Positions 53,790 to 64,000 of a stretch of DNA of 64,000 bases are shown in pieces. The DNA comes from Girardinichthys multiradiatus. Taxonomy: Eukaryota; Chordata; Actinopteri; Cyprinodontiformes; Goodeidae. Location of the stretch: NCBI RefSeq assembly GCF_021462225.1, contig NC_061804.1, positions 41,665,975 through 41,729,974 of the forward strand. Direction: 5' to 3'. Within the stretch, counting starts at the first letter, position 1. The number at the start of each line of letters is the position of its first letter. The notes beneath the pieces were generated by a model. It saw only the letters and a program-made list of their open reading frames with translations. It was not told where the DNA came from and searched no databases. Made by a program: the position numbers and the translations under genes.

Positions 53790-54753
53790 ATTTTCATGAC
53801 TATGAATATTGTCGCTTCACACTGAAGGCATCAAAACTATGAATTAACACATGTGGAATTATATACTGAACAAAAAAGTGTGAAACAACTGAAAATAGGT
53901 CTTATATTCTAGGTTCTTCAAAGTAGCCACCTTTTGCTTTGATTACTGCTCCGCACACTCTTGGCATTCTGTTGATGAGCTTCAAGAGGTAGTCACCTGA
54001 AATGGTTTTCCAACAGTCTTGAAGGAGTTCCCAGAGATGCTTAGCACTTTTTGGCCCTTTTGCCTTCACTCTACGGTCCAGCTCACCCCAAACCATCTCA
54101 ATTGGGTTCAGGTCCGGTGACTGTGGAGGCCAGGTCATCTGGCGCAGCACCCCATCACTCTCCTTCTTGGTCAAATAGCCCTTACACAGCCTGGAGGTGT
54201 GTTTGGGGTCATTGTCCTGTTGAAAAATAAATGATGGTCCGACTAAACCCAAACCGGATGGAATAGCATGCCGCTGCAAGATGCTGTGGTAGCCATGCTG
54301 GTTCAGTATGCCTTCAATTTTGAATAAATCCCCAACAGTGTCACCAGCAAAGCACCCCCACACCATCACACCTCCTCCTCCATGCTTCACGGTGGGAACC
54401 AGGCATGTAGAGTCCATCCTTTCACCTCTTCTGCGTCGCACAAAGACATGGTGGTTGGAACCAAAGATCTCAAACTTGGACTCATCAGACCAAAGCACAG
54501 ATTTCCACTGGTCTAATGTCCATTCCTTGTGTTCTTTAGCCCAAACAAGTCTCTTCTGCTTGTTGCCTGTCCTCAGCAGTGGTTTCCTAGCAGCTATTTT
54601 ACTATGAAGGCCTGATTCACACAGTCTCCTCTTAACAGTTGTTCTAGAAATGTGTCTGCTGCTAGAACTCTGTGTGGCATTGACCTGTTCTCTAATCTGA
54701 GCTGCTGTTAACCTTCGATTTCTGAGGCTGGTGACTCGGATGAACTTATCGTC

Positions 54754-54756
<3 letters not shown>
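53790..54756 (-). mobile_element. Tc1-like transposon truncated by (TA)n
   Basis: The left side retains terminal-type text shared with 48374 (TTTATTTTCATGACTATGAA, GGCATCAAAACTATGAATTA). The right side ends abruptly at the (TA)n tract at 54755, within the transposase N-terminal domain. Confidence 0.88.
53902..54756 (-). pseudogene. Tc1-like transposase missing its N-terminus
   Basis: The frame is open for 284 codons plus stop from the truncation point ([20 protein letters not shown]), through SRTTVKRRLCESGLHSKIAA, to EEPRI and stop. All three catalytic residues are present: [30 protein letters not shown]. The start codon and first DNA-binding helices are replaced by microsatellite, so no proper start remains. 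Confidence 0.9.
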
Positions 54757-54802
<46 letters not shown>

Positions 54803-54817
54803 TATGTGTGCATATAT

Positions 54818-54874
<57 letters not shown>

Positions 54875-54905
54875 TAAACACACACACATACATGTATATA
54901 TGTAT
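54755..54905. repeat. (TA)n with mirrored islands, near-perfect palindrome
   Basis: TA repeats enclose TGTTTATGTGTGCA at 54799-54812 and its exact inverse TGCACACATAAACA at 54867-54880. The TA between them is itself palindromic apart from one AAT slip near 54830. Confidence 0.95.
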
Positions 54906-55789
54906 ATATCTTTCTGTTTGGACTGACAGTATACCGCCTAAGGGAACTAAAATCAGCACTAGAATAGCATCAACTCTTTAGGCGACGAGAGAAAAGAACC
55001 TCTTTCATTAAGGTTCTGGGGAAAGGTTTGCAGAGAAATCCAAAATCAAATAACCTGGAAACAGTTGATGTTATTGAAGTTTGTCACCAATTTGTCTTTA
55101 GTTTGTTAACATTTTAGTCGATTTCACCAAACTACAGCGTGACATTTCCGATGGTTGTAAACGTATATGGTGCCCCCACAACTTCCTGTATTGTACTTCC
55201 TGTTTAAAAAACCCACTGAAGTGGTTCCATATGCCACATAGACAGTAAAATTTAGCATTGACAATTTTCTTTGTCGATGTTGTCAACTACATAGAATAAT
55301 CATTGTAGCCTAGTATTGTAGCATATAGCTCCTTACCTGAAAAGTTAATTAAATGACCAAAACTGTCAAAGTACTAAAGGCCTTAAATTTAAAAAGCGAA
55401 ATGTCCAGAACCCAAAGAAATCTGCCTGGATGTAGCTAACCAGGTGAATTGCCAACATGATGCTTTTTAAAAAAATAAAATGACGGTTACCTTTTAAATA
55501 GCTTCATGCACATTTTTTACTTCCTCTGACTTTATTTTCACCTCATTGATACAGGAAATGAGGTGCGTTCATTGATCAGGAAAAATTTATTTTCAGTTTC
55601 TGACCAAATGTTTATTGGGCTGACTGGTATAACTGAAAAATGTCTTTCACTAGCTCATTTGATGGTGCTTCTCTCAGCATTATCTCATTGTCTCATCTTC
55701 CTGATGTTCATTTTTAAATTGTTAGCTGCAGAGTGAATGCAGGAAGTGCTCTAAAGGACTTGGTATCACAAACAAATTTATCTCAATTT
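54906..55789. other. Nothing recognised
   Basis: AT-rich sequence between the Tc1 cluster and the retrovirus-type remnant. Confidence 0.45.
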
Positions 55790-55816
55790 GTATACAGTTA
55801 ACATAAGGGAGAATAT

Positions 55817-56220
55817 GTGAGAGATCATGTCCCTGATTATCAAAGGTATGCTAAGCCATTATATGCCTGCCTAAAGAAGCGAGAAGGAGAAGAGGAAAAA
55901 GTGACAAAGAAGAACTGGACATGGACTGCATCACACCAGAACGACCTGGATAAGCTCAAAGAAGCAATCCAAGAAGCTGTGAGGTTGGAACCGAGGAGCT
56001 TGACTGAGAAGTTAGTGGCCTAAATCAGCTGTGAAGATGAGGACTCTATGCTGAAAGTGAGTAATGAAAACGGGGGCTTGGTACTTTGTGGAGTTACACT
56101 TTATCATCTGTTGAGAAGAAATTCCCCCAAGAAGAAAAGGAGTTAGCAGTGCTTGCTAGATACTGGAGCAACCTGAAAGACATAGCACAAGGACAGCAGA
56201 TTAAAGTCATCACTCAGAGC
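55817..56220 (+). pseudogene. Retroviral reverse transcriptase C-terminal/connection remnant
   Basis: A first open stretch (55817-56023) contains YAKPLYACLKK and KLKEAIQEAVRLEPR. After frame changes, a second (56086-56220) contains VEKKFPQEEKELAVLA, the tether before RNase H. The catalytic YxDD region upstream is not in the sequence. Two or more frameshifts. Confidence 0.75.
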
Positions 56221-56556
56221 CAGAAAAGGAACGGTGGAAAGCACAAAAGTAACCAATACGAGGTGGGGAAGATGGGAAGACATCCTGCTGGACCCCAACC
56301 TTGAGATTGGCCCAGCAAAAGCAGCCAGCAAGAAAACACCCTTACAGCCGTCTGCGAAAGAAAAGAGTGGGTCCTATACACTATATACCTACTGGGGAGT
56401 TCATTCTCAAACAGCACGGTCAAGAGAGGTGTCGCCAGAAAGATAAAACTCCCGGTAGTGCCCAGGCAGGAGAAGTGACAGCAGTGCTGAAGGAAATGTT
56501 GGAGTTGATAAGGGGAAGAATTAAAAGAGCAAAGATAATCACAGACAGCCACTAAT

Positions 56557-56874
56557 GTGCACAATAATAACTTAAATGAAGACTTATCCATTTGGGAAGA
56601 AAATGGATTTGAAAGCGCCAAAGGAAAGTTAGTGGCCTATCAAGATCTGTGGAAAAAGATCGCCGAGTTGAGGATGAGCCTGGAGTTTGAAGTGGAGCAC
56701 CAGAAGGGTCATACCCGAGAAGGGGCTCACTGGCGTGGAAACGCTGAGGTGGATCGCTATGTTCAACAGAGAAAAGTTGTCTTTGTTGGGATTGAGAAGT
56801 GGGACAGAACGCCACAAGGAAGTACGTGGATGAGGTGGTACGGAGCGTGCATGAGTCCTGGGAATGAGCACTGA
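56557..56874 (+). pseudogene. Retroviral RNase H remnant
   Basis: About 105 codons with LVAYQDLWKKIAELR, VEHQKGHTREGAHWRGN and AEVDRY. The H-x-x-x-H/N and terminal D positions are typical of the retroviral RNase H fold. The preceding part of the domain is in another frame. After about 56800 the text passes directly into a shortened integrase end (GQRVWVRA near 57010), so most of the integrase core is lost. Confidence 0.75.
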
Positions 56875-57299
56875 ATGACAAACAGCGAGTCAGTAGACCC
56901 TCCCCTGCAGCAGAACTCAACCAATGACCATTCTCTTCACAAGAAGTGGGGCGGAGCTCCAATGACAAAACAGGGAAGCCAACGCTTAAGGTGCCATTCT
57001 GTGAGGGACAACGAGTGTGGGTGAGAGCATGAGATCACCCTGTGTCAACAGCAGTGAAACCCAAGTACGATACCACTGACAATGTGAAGCAAGTACTGGA
57101 TCGTGACACAGTGTTGTTACAGAAGAGAGGGATCCAAGGAGTCGAACAGCTCAAGCCAATTCTCAGCTAAGGATAACCAGAAACCGGAGAGATGGCCAGC
57201 GAACCAAGCATCATGCCTCTCTACATCGGACTGGTTGCCATTTGATGAACAACTTCAAGGCTTTGGACAGGAAGAGCCTCGAGAGAATTGGAGTTAGCT

Positions 57300-58550
57300 A
57301 AAAAAGGATTCCTGTCAACGGAAGATGAAATGTTGAACTGGAAGAGAAGCCTGGCTTTGTGTCGACACCATTGCCTTAGTGCTTGAGATACTGCTAAGCA
57401 GACCTCATGTCACCCATCGTGCACCTGCTAAGATAGTAACTGCAATAATGGAGGCGCTCTTAGCATCATCACATATTTAGGGCGACTAACTCTCTCTCTC
57501 AGAGGTCAGGGCAAATGGATTTGGCTTGCAAAATTAGCTAGCTTGGTGGCTTAGAGCTTAGGATGTGGAGTACTCTCTCTCCTTTACGGGCTACAACTCA
57601 CTTCCGATCTACCCATTATGGTTTGGCTTATGACCTATGCAGCTCTCTTCCATGACACAACTGCTTCTCCCGATGCCTCGTCGAGTGACACCCAACGTCC
57701 ACCTTTTCACTTCCCTTGGCTGGCCGCCCAGAGATGGATCAGAGAAGTAGTCTAGCACTACAGTCTCAATTTTGCTTGCTAGAAATGCATGCTTCTATAG
57801 TTTGGTCAATCTCTTCATTTAGTTTTCAACCCTGGAGGTGATTATCCAGGGTCAACATTATGTTCCTGAAATATCCACTTATGGGCCTCCAATATATCTC
57901 TCCAGGACCCTGTCTCCTGTTCCAGATGTGGAATTTCAGCCTCAGTGCTCAGATACCTGGGGGTTACGCCTGAAGCCCACTGGTGTCACCACTGTCTCTC
58001 TATTGCTGTCGACTATACTACAGTGACAAGTGTTTTCTGCATTGAGGGTCCTGGGGATCTTCCCTATATCTCCATGACCATTAGCCAAACTCTTCAGACA
58101 TGATATGAGATGACCTGGACATCGGCCTTCAAGGCTGCCGCGCACACCTTTAGGATACAGACACATTCATGGGGAATGTATCTCCCTATCATCAGTTACA
58201 TCTGGGAAGATCCTAAAGATAGATTGTGGTTGCCCACCCTGCATCTACTCGACGGAAGGATTGTTTCTGTTGGCACCCCTAGCTCCCCTGATTCGCCTCC
58301 TCCAGGCACTGACGACAAAGGACGCCAGGTGTCAATCACCACTGTGAACAGCAGCACTCAAACTTCTGTCACCACTGAGACCGCCACCTGTTGAACCTCT
58401 GCTGGTGACGATGAAGAGCAACCCCAGCCTGTCTCACTGGAGTTTCTGGTCTCCCAGGCATCCACCACGGATGACGCCGTGCGACACGACATGAATCTTC
58501 CATGATTACCTGATGAATTACTGACCGAGGTCATATCAGCAATCCCTCCT
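57300..58550 (+). pseudogene. Broken region in the envelope position
   Basis: Lies between the integrase fragment and the purine tract. Short open stretches in several frames have scattered Cys and Ser/Thr-rich text, but no envelope motif (cleavage site, fusion peptide, transmembrane anchor) is clear. Called by position only. Confidence 0.35.
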
Positions 58551-58562
58551 AGGAGGGAGGGG

Positions 58563-59175
58563 TTAGCTCATCGGACAACGAAAACTATGCACAGCAGCAG
58601 TTCTGTATGCAGCCCAAATGTTAAAACAACGTTTTCCCAGACAAATCTTAAGTGGTTAAAAGATCCATATATCATTCCAGAAATTCCTTTTAAACTTATG
58701 TCAGCAAACCATTGTAGCTGGGCTAAACTTCTGTTGGAAAAATGTATATAAGTTATCATTGTTTAGTTAAAATCATGTTTGTTTGAAGTTCTACTATAGT
58801 TAAGATGATTCCTATGATTGTTCTTTTAGTGTGAAAAAGTGTTTGTGGAAGGTTAAGGAATGCGGTCTGGAGTGGATCACTCTCTGGACATGACAAGCTT
58901 ATACCATATATGGGAATGACTACTCTTTTAGGTTGAAATCTCTGTAAGAATTGGCTGAACAAATTCATGCTTTTTGCTTGTAGGAATCTGAGTTGTAAAT
59001 AAAAGGCTGGTGCAAGGATTTCTCCCTTTGTGAGAAGGAAGTCGCTGTTCTGGCAGAGGACTGTCTCGCCCTTGCAAGTCAAACTTACTTGGTTCACCTT
59101 GTGTCTTATTTTACACTTGTCTTTGTTTATAAGCTTTCTAACCTATCAACTTCGGTGTCTGAAATCATTAAAACG
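58563..59175 (+). repeat. 3' LTR of the retrovirus-type remnant
   Basis: Follows the purine tract. It contains TATATAAG (58743-58750), an AATAAA at 58998-59003 in TTGTAAATAAAAGGCTGG, and ends near ACTTCGGTGTCTGAAAT, text usual at LTR ends of fish retroviral copies. Exact edges uncertain because no second LTR is available for comparison. Confidence 0.6.
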
Positions 59176-60039
59176 CCAAGATCTACAACAGCAATCCAAC
59201 ATGTGCTGCGGAAAACAGGAATAGTGACAGCACTCACTTCTGAGCTAAGCCCAGCTTTGTATTCCAGTTATCTGAGACTTCTGCTCACCTCAGTCTGCCA
59301 GGCACAGCTTGCAGTCTCTCTAGTATATGTCTGCTTATAAAAATAATAATTCAGTGATGACCTAGTTAATTCCGCCCACTTATATGCTATACCAATGAAA
59401 AGGTAGGCCACTACATGCTCAGATGATGTCCAAGAAACCTAACTTACTGTATTCTAAGCTGTCATTGGGGAAAGAAAACCCCAAAAAATTCAGTTTTAAC
59501 AAAAGAAAGGAATATCTAAATTTTTAAACTTAGATTAGAAAAAGATTAAAAAAAATGTATATGGTTTTGGAATTTACAATAACTTTTCAAGGGTCCAGTG
59601 CAAGTTGGAGTTTGGAGAAACATGACCCATATTTCAAGTAATTCATTTTTCCTTTTTTGTAAGGGAAAAGGTTCCTGTGCTGTCTGGAAAATATCATTCA
59701 TGTATTTTGCAGGTCAGACCCTGTTCCTGATACCATTGTCTCAAAGTTAAAACCATCCATCCATCTATCCAACCATTTGTCTTTTCTAAATCAGAATATC
59801 AATCCATTCATCCATCTTTCCACATATTTATCTAACTGTAAATCATTAGTTTGTTCCTTCCTCATGCCAACATCTGTTTTTGCATTAAAATATCCATTTG
59901 TTAATTCATAGTCCTTCCGTCCAGCTACCTGCTCAAAATTATACACGTTTGTCTATTCATTCCTCCAATGGTCCCATTTCTGCAGACTCTCCATCCATTC
60001 ATTTGCATATTCATTGATTGATGCCTTAATGGGGGTTTT
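59176..60039. other. Nothing recognised apart from CATC-rich low complexity
   Basis: Contains ATCCATCCATCTATCC-type runs around 59755-60000. Confidence 0.45.
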
Positions 60040-60160
60040 CACATGACGTCGCGGTCACATGACCGCACTTTGCAATCGCCATCTTGGGTGGCATCTGCAG
60101 CCTGTTTTCGTTTTTTTTGTGTGATCAGTGAAGTAAAACTCCGGACCATTCATTTTAACT
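60040..60160 (+). promoter_or_regulatory. Promoter-like sequence of the THAP relic
   Basis: A CRE-like TGACGTCG (60044-60051) is followed by the inverted pair GCGGTCA-CA-TGACCGC (60051-60066) and a YY1-type GCCATCTTG (60078-60086). This cluster of CpG-containing motifs lies about 100 bases before the ATG at 60161 and is unlike the surrounding AT-rich DNA. Confidence 0.5.
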
Positions 60161-60377
60161 ATGGGGAAAACCTGCTTAATTGTGGGTTGTGCTGCATGTG
60201 GTGTTTAAGACCAACGTTCATTCTACCATCTGCCAGCTGTGATAGAAAATCAGTGTGAGAAAACAAAAACAATGAGTACACAAAGTCGGCTACTGTGGCT
60301 GAACTGGATATCTAGGGCGCATTTGGACGTCTTGAACCTCACTCACGCCCGAGTGTGCAGTGCACATTTTGTGACAG
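60161..60377 (+). pseudogene. THAP-domain first exon relic with one stop codon
   Basis: From ATG the frame reads MGKTCLIVGCAACGV, stop (TAA 60206-60208), then SFYHLPAVIENQCEKTKTMS, LLWLNWISRAHLDV and ARVCSAHFVTG, closing at a donor G|GTAAAT. C-x-x-x-x-C at the start, W in the middle and C-S-A-H-F at the end match the C2CH zinc-binding DNA-binding THAP fold. THAP domains occur in host factors and in P-element-type and other transposases. No downstream exon was recognised. One stop and a missing arginine-rich stretch around it suggest decay. Confidence 0.7.
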
Positions 60378-62161
60378 GTAAATAAATAATGTTCATCTGT
60401 ATTTATTGTAATAATATTCTGGAAAGTAGTCTGCCAAGACTGTTAGCTGATCAGTTGATTTTGAGCTGGGCACTCAGCACTGCCACCTAGCACTCAGCAC
60501 TGAGACCTAGTTCAGTAAGCAGCGCACTCACGCATTGACCAGCTAGATGTAGGCTGCAATTTACATTTAACTGTTATGCTGTAAGCCGACATGTATTACT
60601 TAGTAATATAACGATTATGTAATTATCCAATAAAAGGCAATATTGAAGTTATTATGGATTTTTGCCTATGTTGTGGCTATGAAAAAATAGTTGTGCCCCC
60701 TATTGTCCGGATTTGCGTTAGACAAACCAATAGGCAGTACATATAGATCCACCTTGTTGCTCTTGAGACACATGGGCTTATCAGGAGGCTGTAATGACTC
60801 TAGATACTTATCCATGGTCGAAAAAGTATGCAATGTTGCGAAATGCATGAAGCGATATGGAGACACCCAAGATATGTTCAAGATATATTAACTGACGTCA
60901 ATGAAAATCCCTTCCTCCCTTCCTTCCATCCATCCATCCATCCAGACGGACGGACGGAGAATTAACTCATTTCATGACTTCATAGTAATGTACATCATTG
61001 ATACTGGCTTAAAAAGAGGGGCGCAATATATGTAGGCTATTAAACCTTAAAACCAAGTACTATAAAACATTATCTGTCTGCTTATGGTTAAACGTGCATC
61101 AAACAATATCTTAGCATTTATTGGGAAAACAAGGTTCACTTAAGTACCCACTGCTTTATTTCAGATTATGTTTACTGCAAAAAAAAGTTGAGTGCCAAGT
61201 CAATAAGCAAGGTGTAATTATAAATATTTATATAAATGCAAACCAGTGATGGGTATGTAAATGACTGGTTTAATAACATGCTGGCACATGGCACGATGAG
61301 CTGAGCAGGTTGAGCATCCGACAATCACTCAAACCTAGAAGTAAAGGTTACCAGGCACAGTGAAAGCCTCAGACACATTAGACAGCATTACCAGCACTTT
61401 AATAAGATCTTCATGAGACAGGTCTCATCTTGTAAATGCCTGGTATGTGGGGCTTTATGATGTCATAGTGGTCTAAAAATTAACCAACAGTCACTTGAAT
61501 ATACCTACTTAAGTTGTGTAATATTGCAACATCTGTCTTTTTTGGATTTATAATGGTGGTTTTTGCTTGATGTTATTTCCACATGATGGTGGTTTGTCAG
61601 ACTGCAAAAGAGCAAAGACAGCGGTGGTAGAATGCAGGCTTTGCTGCAGTGAATGCGAGCTGCAGAAGGAAGTGTGAAGGGGCCATATCTAAAATCATTA
61701 GTTAAGCTATAAAAACAGATTGGCTATAGGACTCAGGAGTGCAATGGAATTTAAACACAGAGCGAGGTTGCTGAAAGAGGGTTGAGATCATAGCTTGGAG
61801 CAATGACAAAATAAATCTGATTACGGTGGTGGGCATTCACACAGCTCTGTGTAAGGATAGATGAAGCACTATCTAACACAGAGGAACCTTTTTTGGAAAG
61901 TAAACTAAGTGGGTCTGAAATGGATTTCCACCTAAATGCAAAGAATAGATTGTCAATAAGTGCATCCTGCTAATTCAGGCCATTTTGCACACTGGTGGCA
62001 ACCCCCCATTGCAATCCTGTTTTGTCAGATAAAGTACAGAAAGGGTGTTAGTCAGAAACCACATTTTGGAAATGAGAAAACAATACGACTAGGTTGTCTG
62101 GGGTCTTCATTCTGACACATGCAGACAGCAAAAATCAGGAACATTGCTCAGAAAGTTTGGT
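60378..62161. other. Nothing recognised
   Basis: AT-rich sequence with a short CATC/GGAC microsatellite at about 60923-60957. No exon of the THAP relic or of arhgap32 was found. Confidence 0.45.
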
Positions 62162-63242
62162 CCATATTTACATGATAGCATCACACAGATGCTGCAGATT
62201 TGTCAGCTGCACATCCATGATACGAATCTTCCATTCCAACACATCCCAAAGGTGATCTATTGGATTGAGATCTGGTGACTTTGGAGGCCATTTGAATACA
62301 GTGAACTCATCGTCATGTTCAAGAAACCAGTCTGAGATGATTTCTGCTTTATGACATGGTGGGTTATCCTGCTGGAAGTAATCATCAGAAGATGGGTACA
62401 CTGTGGTCATAAAGGGATGGATATGGTCAGCAACAATACTCAGGTAGGCTGTGGCGTTAACTCGATGCTCAATTGGTACTAAGGGGCCCAAAGTGTGCCA
62501 AGAAAATATCCCCCACACCATTACACCACCACCACCAGCCTGAACTGTTGATCCAAGGCAGGATGGATCCATGTTTTCATGTTGTTGACACCAAATTCTG
62601 ACCCTACCATCTGAATGTCGCAGCAGAAATCGAGACTCATCAGACCAGGAAGCGTTTTTCCAATCTTCTATTGTCCAATTTTGGTGAGCCTGTGTGAATA
62701 GTAGCCTCAGTTTCCTGTTCTTAGCTGACAGGAATGGCACCCGGTGTGGTCTTCTGCTGCTGTAGCCCATCCGCCTCAAGGATCAACGTGTTGTGCATTC
62801 AGAGATGCTCTTCTGCATGCCTTGGTTGTAACGAGTGGTTATTTGATTTACTGTTGTCTTTCTATCAACTCAAACCAGTCTGGCTATTCTCCTCTGACCT
62901 CTGGCATCAACAAGGCACAGAACTGCCGCTCACTGGATATTTTCTCTTTTTTGGACAATTCTCTGTAAACTCTAGAGATGGTAGTGGTTGAAAATCCCAG
63001 TAGATCAGCAGTTTCTGAAATACTCAGGCCAGCCCGTCTGGCACCAACAACCATGCCACGTTCAAAGTCACTTAAATTTCCCTTTCTTCCCCATTCTGAT
63101 GCTCGGTTTGAACTGCAGCAGATCGTCTTGACCATGTCTACATGCCTAAATGCATTGAGTTGCTGCCATGTGATTGGCTGATTAGAAATTTGTGTTAACG
63201 AGCAGTTGGACAGGTGTACCTAATAAAGTGGCCGGTGAGTGT
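62162..63242 (-). mobile_element. Tc1-like transposon, third family, frameshifted
   Basis: The right end, read on the minus strand, is CACTCACCGGCCACTTTATT followed by AGGTACACCTGTCC, a widespread fish Tc1 terminus. The left terminus is missing: homology ends with the transposase C-terminus near 62162. Confidence 0.9.
62168..63135 (-). pseudogene. Tc1-like transposase with internal deletion/frameshift
   Basis: N-terminal part from ATG at 63135 (MVKTICCSSNRASEWGRKGN, helix-turn-helix DLLGFSTTTISRVYRE) runs to about 62884. It continues in another frame from about 62779 (MRRMGYSSRRPHRVPFL) to a TAA at 62170-62168. Catalytic positions: SWSDESRF, FQQDNPPCHK and SPDLNPIDHLW, so the third residue is Asp instead of Glu. 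The C-terminus stops early at CDAIM. Inactive. Confidence 0.88.
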
Positions 63243-64000
63243 AATTTCCCAGAAATCATGTTCATGAATCAGGCAAAGCAGAGTAAAGGTCTCACAGATA
63301 AGTTATCAGCCCCCTGTAGAGCAGTTCCTCCAAGCAGCTGGCTTAGCAGTTAAAATATTTCAACATTTAAGAGTTTTTGTCTCACAGCAGGTTGTGAAAT
63401 AAATCATTGTATTCAGTTTTCACATTTAATTGGACATGAAGACAGAGTGAATGGAACAGTTTGAGCAGGTCATGTTTATTGTTGACTGGCTAAACTCCGT
63501 GTGGTAGAATACTAAAACCAGGAACACACAGGTTTATATAATACTCGATTGCAAAAAATTAACACTGAGCAGTTTTTCATAGACCCCAGCCATCTTTAAT
63601 GAGTGTTGGATTTTGTGCAGTTTTGTCTGTGATGCAGCTTTAAGAATCTTTCAACAATGACCACGAGGCACAAAGACTGTGAGCTCTGGCCAGGCTTCTG
63701 TTTTCCCCAACACAAGCAGAATGAGTAATAGTTACATCATTCCCGGGCCTCTGGGCGGACATGTGACAGAGGGTTTGACATCATCTTGCAGGAGAATGAG
63801 GCTTGTGAGAACATGTGAGTCTCCACTAAGTCCAGATATTAATACCTATAGTTACAAAATCAGATTTTGTTATTGCTTTTTGTCCTACTTTTATTGAAGG
63901 CTGTGTGGCTCAATGTTTGCAGGGGTCTCTCTGTTACAATTCATAAGGTAGAAGCCCTTGCTAGGAATCACACACTTTCTGAGTGCGTGCACTGCGGTCA
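63243..64000. other. Nothing recognised
   Basis: AT-rich sequence to the window edge. A 72-codon open stretch at 63679-63897 has no signature. Confidence 0.45.

Larger units (their letters stand above)
55790..59175 (+). mobile_element. Endogenous retrovirus-type remnant, 3' half with one LTR
   Basis: In order along the plus strand: end of reverse transcriptase and the connection region, RNase H, an integrase C-terminal fragment, a long broken segment where envelope would lie, a purine-rich tract (AGGAGGGAGGGG at about 58551-58562), and an LTR. The 5' LTR, gag, protease and polymerase active site are absent. Frames are broken throughout. It cannot be functional. Confidence 0.82.
42431..64000 (-). 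other. Upstream intron(s) or 5' flank of arhgap32
   Basis: Twenty-one kilobases beyond the first recognised PX exon contain no exon I can assign. The gene must continue, because the PX domain exon enters in phase 0 through a normal acceptor. The missing coding exons are either small and overlooked here or beyond the window. Confidence 0.6.

Overview
This is vertebrate nuclear DNA, almost certainly from a ray-finned (teleost) fish. It has long AT-rich introns with canonical GT-AG junctions, several families of Tc1-like transposons, tRNA-derived SINEs, an L2-type LINE fragment, a hAT-type MITE and a retrovirus-type remnant. That repeat mix is typical of teleosts. The species cannot be read from the sequence.

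The only host gene I can support is on the minus strand. It is the fish orthologue of ARHGAP32 (p250GAP/RICS/GRIT/PX-RICS), a Rho-family GTPase-activating protein. Eighteen coding exons run from 42430 down to the stop at 3263-3265. They encode, in order, the PX domain (42.4-38.9 kb), the SH3 domain (38.4-34.3 kb), the RhoGAP domain (19.0-10.0 kb) and a long disordered proline/serine/tyrosine-rich tail (9.9-3.3 kb). Their lengths sum to 5478 bases (1825 codons plus stop) and every junction phase fits. The exons encoding residues before the PX domain were not found and are probably beyond 42.4 kb or outside the window. Inside the 15.3 kb intron between the SH3 and RhoGAP exons is a CpG-rich block with a clean minus-strand splice donor at 25232-25233. 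I read this as the promoter and first exon of the short isoform that lacks PX and SH3, starting at the methionine at 18988-18986.

Layout: 1-580 Tc1 remnants; about 2310-3262 3' UTR; 3263-10151 tail and last RhoGAP exons with a decayed Tc1 in one intron; 11.8-13.4 kb a nearly intact Tc1 with one nonsense codon; 15.3-18.9 kb an intron with an L2 fragment; 19.0-34.3 kb a large intron with a MITE, CpG island, SINEs, a G-rich block and permuted duplicate segments; 34.3-42.4 kb SH3 and PX exons; 42.4-64 kb sequence upstream of the PX exons without recognisable host exons, crowded with mobile elements. The densest part (48.3-54.9 kb) holds members of three Tc1 families, a head-to-head inverted transposase pair, an 82-base AT-rich palindrome and an unexplained C-rich block. 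Beyond it lie a 3' retrovirus-type remnant (55.8-59.2 kb), a relic THAP-domain exon with its promoter-like upstream (60.0-60.4 kb) and another broken Tc1 (62.2-63.2 kb).
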